20,808 nt of DNA from contig JABUQX010013992.1 of assembly GCA_015478945.1 (NCBI GenBank), forward strand, positions 5,001 through 25,808, given 5' to 3'. Every line of letters begins with the position of its first letter. The stretch's first letter is position 1. Shown here one piece after another: positions 9,398 through 16,229 of the stretch. The DNA comes from Trachelipus rathkii. Its lineage: Eukaryota; Arthropoda; Malacostraca; Isopoda; Trachelipodidae. The notes beneath the pieces were generated by a model. The model was given only the letters and a program-made list of their open reading frames with translations, did no database searches and was not told the DNA's origin. Made by a program: the position numbers and the translations under genes.

Positions 9398-10640
9398 ACC
9401 GTAAAAAAGTGATTAAAAGTTGAACAATTTTTTTTTTCGGCCTAACTATAACTTTTTTTATACTACTTGAATTTTCAAACTATGTTAGCCTAAATATATC
9501 TTAACTTTAGTAGTATACATACTTTAGATATGGTGGTCTTCGTTTTTTTTTGTTTTTTTTTTTCCTTTTTCTTCAATTTTTGTAAACACAGGCGGTGTGG
9601 GTAACTTTGAACAGGCCTTATTTTGAATGTTATATTTATATTTATAGGTTTCCATATTTATATTTATATTTATAAATGGCTTATTTGAGCATAAATATAT
9701 GTAATTATGTACAATGGGAGAACTTTTTAACATTTAAGGGGCACAGGTACCACATCATCAAACACGCTCAATTTTTTGGTTTACCTCTCTAAACATTTTT
9801 ATATAATTATTCCAATTCTCAAATGATTTTAAAGTAATTATGTCTTAAGTTGAGTAGTTTACATACCTGAGATATTACATCTTCATTTATTTTTTTTTAT
9901 ATTTTTATTTATTTATTTTTTTTTGAATTTATTTTTTTGTATTTTTTGTGGTATGGTATTATATTGTTGTTTCAACATCAACAGGCAAATTAGTGGGTAT
10001 TGAGAAGGTTGGACAGCATCTGTGGAAGTATCTTTTTATGAACTGTAGATGTTGTCGGGTCTTTCTGCTTGTAATCCTCAATCATATTTCCCCAGGTGAG
10101 TTTTAGAGGATTGAAGAAACTTACATCAAAAGGTTGGGTTAATAAATAAATATTAAATAATAAAAACAATAAATAAATAATAATTTCTTTACTTTTTATC
10201 AAATTCCATTACTTTTGAAACACTTATAGAGCGTTCAATTTTACCCAACATGTTGTTCAAACTTACCAACCCCTACTTTAACACATAGTAACTTTGAAAC
10301 CAAAAAATTTTTTTTTTCGCTATTAGTGGTTTTTTGATCCTGATACATAGCGACAAAAATTTACCAATTTTTATACTTTTTGAAAAATTCCTTCTGCCCC
10401 AATGGGTGAAGCATTTTTTGGCCAAATTTTTATTTTACATTTTTCCAGATAAAACCTAAAGTTAAAGGCAAGTGCTTTTACTTAGATAATACATGAAACC
10501 GCTATCCTTTAACATTCAAAATAAAAAAAAAAATCATCATTCTACACCAAATACTTTGTGAGTTATAACATGAAACAGGTTAGGGGGTCGATTTTGTTCA
10601 ATGTTGTACCCCCGGTCAATGTTACCCAATATTACGGTAT
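9398..10640. mobile_element. candidate inverted-end non-coding element E3
   Basis: Both edges read TATACCGTAA toward the interior: the left at about 9395-9404, the right as TTACGGTATA at about 10633-10642. Both lie against (TA)n. The interior is AT-rich without coding potential. It carries GGGTAACTTTGAAC-like words in both orientations: GGGTAACTTTGAAC near 9599, GTTCAATTTTACCC near 10233, and GTTCAATGTTGTACCC and GTCAATGTTACCC near 10596-10628. The layout mirrors E2 and, less closely, E1. It lies immediately upstream of the retrotransposon leader and may have replaced or interrupted its 5' LTR. Confidence 0.45.
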
Positions 10641-10656
10641 ATATATATATATATAC

Positions 10657-10914
10657 TTCATAATGTCTACTTTTCATCGATTTCGCTGCTGAAAATATTG
10701 GAGAAAATATTTCATACGGTTTCTTCTCAGCAATCTCGCTGAATCATCGCTGATTTCGTGTATTTCCACAAAAATCTGGTTGTTTTGAAACCACCATTTT
10801 TTCGCCTGATATTACTATAACACTTTTCTCCCTGTTATTTACTCTACATCCCTTTTTCTCCTCTTTCTATTGCAGTGACCTACTAAGAAGTAAGAAGTAA
10901 AGAAGTAAGTCATA
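10657..10914 (+). other. gag 5' leader with splice-acceptor-like tract
   Basis: No LTR or primer-binding site is evident in these 258 bases, and they do not resemble the DNA after 19133. A pyrimidine-rich run followed by CAG (about 10848-10874) looks like a 3' splice site 40 bases before the gag ATG. AAGAAGT-like units then repeat four times (10884-10908). An in-frame TAA at 10906-10908 rules out an N-terminal extension of gag through this leader. Confidence 0.45.
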
Positions 10915-13242
10915 ATGGATGATCCCAATAAAGATTTTATGGGATCAGGAGCGGAAGCAATGCAAGCTTTCCTAGAGGAGGATAAAAAGAGGCAATCGGA
11001 TATAGATTTTGGTACTGGAGTTAGTGCTAGTGTTAGGGATAGAGTTGACAATATGGCTCACGTAGACTATTCTGATGTAGGGGTAGATAGGGCTAGAAAC
11101 GCTGATGTTAATATCACTAACATCGCACAGTCAGATACACATGAGGTCATGCCAATAGAGCAGGCCGAGGAATTAGTAAAAACACTGAAAAAGGATCTCG
11201 GAGTATTGAAAGAACGTAGATCTCAAAGGCTAAGGAACCCGGATACCACAGGTAAGTATGCTAGTCCGGTAAGTCAGCCAGCTCAGCAAGGAATTTCGGA
11301 GGAACGTCTCGTTGATCTTCCAGATACAATGCTCCAAGACTTTCCACATTTGAATTTGGATACTCCGGTGATCTCTCCGGAATTTTCTCGAACTAATGCT
11401 TCTCTTTTAGGGGAAGATATTCGGTATGAAACTTCACCACACGCAGATGGAATTCAACCACCAAGTGAACAAGATGGATTTCTTCGTTTTCCGCCACCAA
11501 CAAAGGCTGAAACAATGCCTTTGCCTGTTCTAAGTTCGGAGGGTATCTCCCCCTCTGCTCTTCATCAACACCGACAAGTTATTTCTCCGGTAATAACCGC
11601 TGCCTCAGGTCTTCCACACTCATCGCAGAATGATTTTTCCACATCTCGGAATGTTCCTGCTCACTATTCCAGAAGGCCTGGTTTTATTCCACCTCAACCT
11701 CAACAACCTCATACTACGTATTATACAAACTACTCAGACCGAAGAGAACATCATATGGAACTGATTTCAGAAGCCATTGTTCTTTTAACACAGTTACTGA
11801 AGAACTCCCAGAAGTTGAAAGTCGTCGATCCTGGGAAATACAAGTATGAGGCAGACCAGGATATCCTTGAATATTTCGCTGATTTTGAGGCATATTGCAG
11901 CCTCAATTACCCAAACGCTCCTCAGCAATGGTTGCGATTGTTGGGTCGACAATTGGAAGGGTCATTCCTCCAATTGTATAAACTCATCACCAAGGATGTC
12001 CGGAATTATGCTTCTGTGAAAGATACCCTCATACGTTGGTATCACACAGAAGAAAAACGGAAAGACAATTATAGGCTTCAAGCCTACCACGCTGCTTACC
12101 GTCATAAGAACGAAGGCATACGTATGTTTGCTCTTCGTTTAGAGCAGTTAGCCCGTAGGGCATATAATGGCTTAGACATGCGCAAGCACAATTCTCTGCG
12201 CACCGCATTTATTCTTAGCCTTCCACCTTCTCTTAAGGAACGGGTAAATGAATATATTGTCCAAAGGGAACATAATACACGAGCACGTGTCGCGTGGGAG
12301 GATATCGTCAGCTTTGCTGATTCACTATATCAGCAGGATCAAGCATTTCCGACTCCTATTTCAGACGGACGACCAACTCAGAGCCCTATAAGGAAATCCC
12401 ATATTTCGAACACAATCGAACCGCTGGATCAAGATTTGAATGAAACGATACGTATCGATGTCGTTCATCCTACCGGTTGGGTGGATACCTTGAAGGATGA
12501 GACCAACAACTATGGTAAAGGTCGCAAATCTCCTTCCTACAGTTCTAGAGTTGCTGATCCTAACGGAAATCAGTATAGCAGAAATACCAACCGGAAGGAA
12601 AGCAAATATTACAGAGATAATCGCCGACAAGATGATGACCGGAAGCAGAGTTCGTACAACTACAATCGCCATAGGACTACATATTCGCCTTCAGCACCCA
12701 AGTCCCGCGCAGAGGTAAGATGCGAATATTGTGATAATATTGGCCATTGTATGAAAGATTGCTACAAATACCTCGGTATTTGTAGTTATTGCCGGAAAAA
12801 GGGACATATCCGTACTGAGTGTCGGTCATATAGATCGCCACAAAAATCACCACCTATTTCCCGGCGGGTGAATTGTCCATTCTGTAATGGACCCCATCCC
12901 GGAATCAAATGTCCTTACAAAACTCCTCCTCGGACTGCAGATAATCGTCCAAGGTCATCACCTCAGAACCCCGCTCCTCAGAACCATAATTCAGGAGCCA
13001 TTAAGAAGAATTCGTCGTCATCAAATGCTAAACTCAGAAACACAGCCCCCGCTCCAATGCCGAGGAATATAGACCGATCACCAGATAATCGGAAGGAAGA
13101 AAATCCTCGCTCTACTCGCAGATACCTGGACCCATGTGAATGGTGTGATTTATCCCATTATGAGGGCCAGTGCAAGGGTGTAAATGATAAGCCAGTTAGC
13201 CACGGCGCTGAAGCTTTAAACTGGCCACCTCCCCGGAAGTGA
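10915..13242 (+). CDS. gag: Gag polyprotein of Ty3/gypsy-like element, intact
   Basis: A 775-residue structural protein expected to assemble capsid-like particles around element RNA. Residues 1-280 are low-complexity, rich in Pro, Gln and Ser. Residues about 283-475 form a retrotransposon Gag capsid-type region, with W-x-RLLG-QLEG, F-x-LRLEQLARRAY and LPPSLKERV segments. Residues about 485-600 are basic and Asn/Arg-rich. Zinc knuckles follow: CX2CX4HX4C at 603 and 623, and CX2CX3HX4C at 654 and 741. Four knuckles and this length are more than most Ty3/gypsy Gags have. The ATG has A at -3 and G at +4, with an in-frame stop nine bases upstream. The ORF has no lesion. Its end overlaps the protease frame, with a slippery site seven codons before the stop. 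Recent insertion or selection for function are both possible. Confidence 0.9.
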   Translation: MDDPNKDFMGSGAEAMQAFLEEDKKRQSDIDFGTGVSASVRDRVDNMAHVDYSDVGVDRARNADVNITNIAQSDTHEVMPIEQAEELVKTLKKDLGVLKERRSQRLRNPDTTGKYASPVSQPAQQGISEERLVDLPDTMLQDFPHLNLDTPVISPEFSRTNASLLGEDIRYETSPHADGIQPPSEQDGFLRFPPPTKAETMPLPVLSSEGISPSALHQHRQVISPVITAASGLPHSSQNDFSTSRNVPAHYSRRPGFIPPQPQQPHTTYYTNYSDRREHHMELISEAIVLLTQLLKNSQKLKVVDPGKYKYEADQDILEYFADFEAYCSLNYPNAPQQWLRLLGRQLEGSFLQLYKLITKDVRNYASVKDTLIRWYHTEEKRKDNYRLQAYHAAYRHKNEGIRMFALRLEQLARRAYNGLDMRKHNSLRTAFILSLPPSLKERVNEYIVQREHNTRARVAWEDIVSFADSLYQQDQAFPTPISDGRPTQSPIRKSHISNTIEPLDQDLNETIRIDVVHPTGWVDTLKDETNNYGKGRKSPSYSSRVADPNGNQYSRNTNRKESKYYRDNRRQDDDRKQSSYNYNRHRTTYSPSAPKSRAEVRCEYCDNIGHCMKDCYKYLGICSYCRKKGHIRTECRSYRSPQKSPPISRRVNCPFCNGPHPGIKCPYKTPPRTADNRPRSSPQNPAPQNHNSGAIKKNSSSSNAKLRNTAPAPMPRNIDRSPDNRKEENPRSTRRYLDPCEWCDLSHYEGQCKGVNDKPVSHGAEALNWPPPRK

Positions 13243-13274
13243 GTCATCCGGTGGAGCAAATTGAAGCTGACTCA
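13215..13274 (+). promoter_or_regulatory. -1 ribosomal frameshift site (slippery heptamer plus possible pseudoknot)
   Basis: T TTA AAC lies at 13215-13221, in the correct phase for the gag frame (codons at 13213, 13216 and 13219). It fits the X XXY YYZ rule for simultaneous -1 slippage. The gag stop is at 13240-13242, and the -1 frame has been open since 13212. Downstream, CCACC (13225-13229) pairs with GGTGG (13250-13254), and TGAGTCA (13240-13246) in the loop pairs with TGACTCA (13268-13274). Together these give an H-type pseudoknot with loops of about 10, 3 and 13 nt. The 3-nt spacer is shorter than the usual 5-9. A CCGG/CCGG stem (13233-13236 with 13248-13251) is an alternative. Confidence 0.8.
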
Positions 13275-14294
13275 GGAAACAACTCCAATAATGTAGAAAC
13301 GCAGAAACTCGAAGGTCAATTAAAGACCATTCAGGTAAATTTGGTTTCGGCTGCACAGACTGACCCATTATTGGTTTCCGTTGCCTTCAGTCCTAATAGT
13401 TCCGGATATTACGGATGCATGGTCGATACAGGGGCCAGTGTGAGTCTGATTAGTTCTACCCTGGTTGCTGATCAACTTAAGAATGTGGAATTGCATCCAT
13501 CGGCTGAAGTGGGAATTAAAGCCATAAGTGGATTGCAACGAAACCACACAGTTCCCATTACTTCATATGTTGAACTTCCACTTTATTTCTCCAAAACCTT
13601 TTCGAAGGATACTGGGTTCATGACCAAACCAATTCTCTTTTTCGTGGTCCCCACTGAGGTAATGCCGGAATTGATGGTCTTAGGAGCTGTTTCTTTGAAA
13701 GACAATGACTTATTGCCCGATTTAACTAATAGGGAACTTGTACATCGGGTAGGAGATGAATTCGAAGTCATTGCTTTGGATCATAGTTTGTCACTCCCTT
13801 TCTTTAGCTGTGTAACTACCCATTCTACTGTTCTTCCACCTTATTCGTGTAAGATGGTGAAAATAAAGGGTCCTACGGACAATTCATTATCATTGGTGGG
13901 TTTTCAGGGGGTTGACAATACAAAATGGCAACCTATTTCTGGTATTTTAGATCTCAGTACGCCGTCACAGGTTGCAGTAATGAATATAACAGGAAAAAAC
14001 CAATATCTCCGGAAAAATACAATTATTGGAAAAGTAGTGGCTTTAACTGAAGAAAATCATTTCCAAGCAAATGCTTATACAGTACACGCTGAGTCCGATA
14101 ATCGCTTTCAGAAAAAAGAAAAATGGACACCGGACAAATTAGCTGAGGAATTTTGTTTTGCAGACCTACCAATCAGTTCAACACAGAAACAGAAACTCGT
14201 ACAACTACTAATGAATCACCAAGTTGCTTTAAGATTTGGTGTACCAGCGATGGTTGGGGTGGCTTTACAATATCACCCACTGCCATCGAAGTGA
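13221..14294 (+). CDS. pro: retropepsin-type protease region of Pol (-1 frame)
   Basis: Aspartic protease that would process Gag and Gag-Pol. In the -1 frame relative to gag, a CMVDTGASVSLIS motif carries the catalytic Asp at 13425-13427. About 80 residues later, ELMVLGAVSLKDNDLL fits the hydrophobic-hydrophobic-Gly strand that closes the retropepsin fold. Conventional initiation is unlikely because the first part of this frame has only a GTG at 13239; frameshifting from gag explains expression. The C-terminal part (LAEEF-FADLPIS-QKQKL-QLL) is the linker usually found just before the reverse transcriptase fingers. Frame is then lost near 14235, so the last 20 or so residues to the stop at 14292-14294 are out-of-frame. 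The protease itself seems complete. Confidence 0.85.
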   Translation: MATSPEVSHPVEQIEADSGNNSNNVETQKLEGQLKTIQVNLVSAAQTDPLLVSVAFSPNSSGYYGCMVDTGASVSLISSTLVADQLKNVELHPSAEVGIKAISGLQRNHTVPITSYVELPLYFSKTFSKDTGFMTKPILFFVVPTEVMPELMVLGAVSLKDNDLLPDLTNRELVHRVGDEFEVIALDHSLSLPFFSCVTTHSTVLPPYSCKMVKIKGPTDNSLSLVGFQGVDNTKWQPISGILDLSTPSQVAVMNITGKNQYLRKNTIIGKVVALTEENHFQANAYTVHAESDNRFQKKEKWTPDKLAEEFCFADLPISSTQKQKLVQLLMNHQVALRFGVPAMVGVALQYHPLPSK

Positions 14295-15191
14295 AGTACG
14301 CGGTGCTGTTGCGACTTCCTGTTCGACGATTTCAGGGCCTTTCGCTCAGGAAATTGAGCACATATGCAAGAATTTGCTTAGAACAAAATATTTACGTCTT
14401 GCAAGTCCCTTACTCGGCCCAGTGGTCAGTTAGAAAGCGCTGATGGTAAGTTACGTTTTGTATATCTGCCTACGGAAACTAAATAACGTACAAGACGGAC
14501 TTTTTTCGCTCGTTGTTGCTGAACCTTAATTGATCATGATCTATAACATGTATGGTAATGTTTATTTCACCAATATAGATCTTGTCCGGTGGATATTACC
14601 CAGGTTCCATGGACGGACGATGGTGTGGAATAGCTTGCTTTTTTCCACCATTTGGCTTACGGATTGAGTACTTGAGATGCCATTGTGGGTAAAAAAATTT
14701 GGTCGGCACTTCAAAGGAGGTATGATGTTAGCTGTTTGCTGAGTTTACCATAGGGTCTGAAGTAAATGGTTTTGTACTTGACGATTATTATTGTTATGCA
14801 GTAAATGAATTTCGAAATCATCTGATAACTGTGGACAACAAGTTTTTCGCTTTGGAAAAATATATGGTTAGTTAAGCTTAAGCGAGTAGGAAACACGTCT
14901 TGTCGACAGTAAGTAGAATTATCTTGGTCACAATATTTCCGGAATATAAGGGTATCTACCTGGCGAAAAATTAAAAGGGCTTTAGATATTTCCTGTCCCT
15001 ATGCAATGTAAAGACATTACGTCAGTTTCCTAGGTATGGGTAAAATGTTTTTTCTCACGCAGTCATATTCCCCTAACTGTTCGCTGATAAGCTAAACCTT
15101 GTCTTGTCAGAACGGTGGGAAAAAAGTAGCAATGGAACCAGAGTGTCAACAGGCTAATTTGATCACTTGAAAAAGGCCCTAGTGAACCCAG
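14236..15191 (+). pseudogene. decayed reverse transcriptase of the element
   Basis: Ty3/gypsy RT landmarks occur in the right order but in changing frames. They are a SPT-IEV entry and FAQEIEHICKNLL (about 14270-14380), DGKLRFVY (about 14441), YFTNIDLV with the motif A aspartate at 14578-14580, and PFGL followed by EYLR (about 14650-14680). The YLDD catalytic box lies at 14775-14785 but is split by loss of one base. Next come ALEKY (about 14849) and QFLGM (about 15023), then FDHLKKALVNPVV (about 15158-15196). Indels occur roughly every 50-100 bp, mixed with substitutions. No reading frame covers a catalytic core, so it is non-functional as written. Both flanks, protease and RNase H, are uninterrupted, which is odd. 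Confidence 0.8.
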
Positions 15192-15644
15192 TTGTGTGGA
15201 TTTTTCGCGAGCTATCTCTCCGTACATCGTTTCCGATGGGAACTTCATGTAGATGCCCTCGTGATTTTCGGAGCTGGTGCGTGCCTTTCACAAATACAAA
15301 GTGGGGAACGTAAACCTATTGCATTTATTTCTATGTCTTTTAATGGAGCTCAAAGGAATTATGGGGTTATCGACAAAGAGCTTACAGCACTAAGATGGGC
15401 CGTCAAATCATTACGACCTTTTCTTCGCGGAGTGAAATTTATTATTTTCACTGATCACATGCCCCTTATATACTTACAAAACATGAGTCTTGTCGATGGG
15501 CGACTCGCCAGGACCATGGAGGAACTGTACGAGTATGATTTCGAGATACAACATATTTCTGGAACCAAGAACGTTGTCGCTGACGCTTTATCTCGTTCCC
15601 CAGTTGAAGTTGATTCTGAACCTGTACCAGTAGATGCTTCATAG
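15192..15644 (+). CDS. RNase H domain of Pol, uninterrupted
   Basis: Degrades the RNA strand of the RNA/DNA hybrid during reverse transcription. The ORF shows HVDA (catalytic Asp at 15252-15254), GAGACLSQ, KPIAFIS-SF, GVIDKELTAL (Glu at 15378-15380), FTDHMPL (Asp at 15453-15455) and VVADALSR (Asp at 15582-15584). This is the standard Ty3/gypsy RNase H set, and all acidic residues are present. The first 15 or so residues are out-of-frame spill from the broken RT; real similarity begins near WELHVDA. No independent start is expected, since it is a slice of the polyprotein. A stop at 15642-15644 ends it about 20 bases before the OTU-like region, which is in the next frame, so a one-base loss has cut the fusion. 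Confidence 0.85.
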   Translation: MCGFFASYLSVHRFRWELHVDALVIFGAGACLSQIQSGERKPIAFISMSFNGAQRNYGVIDKELTALRWAVKSLRPFLRGVKFIIFTDHMPLIYLQNMSLVDGRLARTMEELYEYDFEIQHISGTKNVVADALSRSPVEVDSEPVPVDAS

Positions 15645-16087
15645 ATTACATCCCTGAAGGATTTTCCCAAATTGAAATAGCAGGAGGAGGTGACTCCCTA
15701 TATAAGTGTTTTTCGCTTTATTTGTATGGTACAAAAGATCGACATGCAGAACTACGGAAAGGTATCATCCAAGAACTCCGGAATCACCCTCAGAAATATA
15801 AGTTACAGGGTAGGCAAATCCAAAAGAGATTAAGATTACTTCAGATACCAGGACAATTGCCTCTTCCGGAAGTTCTTACTGCTTTTGCAGAAATGTATAA
15901 AGTAGCAGTTATGGTTTATTACAATAATGATCGACCAATTGTACATGGTAGTCAGTTTAGAGATCAAAGCTGTTGTTTAAAATGCCTTAGTGGCATCCAC
16001 TACAATTACTTGATGCCGATGGCTGCCGAAACGCAAGAAGAAAATGATGACTCCACTGGAATACATCTGACGTCGCAGAAGGACTAG
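15620..16087 (+). CDS. OTU-like cysteine protease domain within Pol
   Basis: The frame is open from 15620 and has the OTU fold signature in order. There is a GDSLYKCFSLYLYG segment (from 15689) where OTU enzymes have DGNCLFRxxS, then HAELRKGII. A LPLPEVLTAFAEMYKVAVMVYY stretch resembles the family's eL-ala-ly-v-I-vy helix and strand. HYNYL, with the expected catalytic His at 15998-16000, comes last. Aligned on L-Y-K, the nucleophile position is Ser (TCC, 15695-15697) instead of Cys, so the domain may be inactive or my alignment may be off by a few residues. It sits between RNase H and integrase. OTU domains remove ubiquitin in host proteins; the role here is unknown. Confidence 0.65.
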   Translation, partial: TCTSRCFIDYIPEGFSQIEIAGGGDSLYKCFSLYLYGTKDRHAELRKGIIQELRNHPQKYKLQGRQIQKRLRLLQIPGQLPLPEVLTAFAEMYKVAVMVYYNNDRPIVHGSQFRDQSCCLKCLSGIHYNYLMPMAAETQEENDDSTGIHLTSQKD

Positions 16088-16229
16088 CTTTATTATTAGT
16101 TTACACGTAATCTCTATCTTCGGATAGTTTTCTCATGTTTTCGTGCAATCCTTCATTATCTATCTCGGATAAAGCCAGCTGGATTAATGTTTGGTTAATC
16201 ATTATTGTAAAGAGAAGTTAAGAAAGCTT

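Noticed and set aside
12361..12672. 103-residue minus-strand ORF within gag
   Set aside because: Shadow of the gag frame; the + strand reading has zinc knuckles and a capsid-like region.
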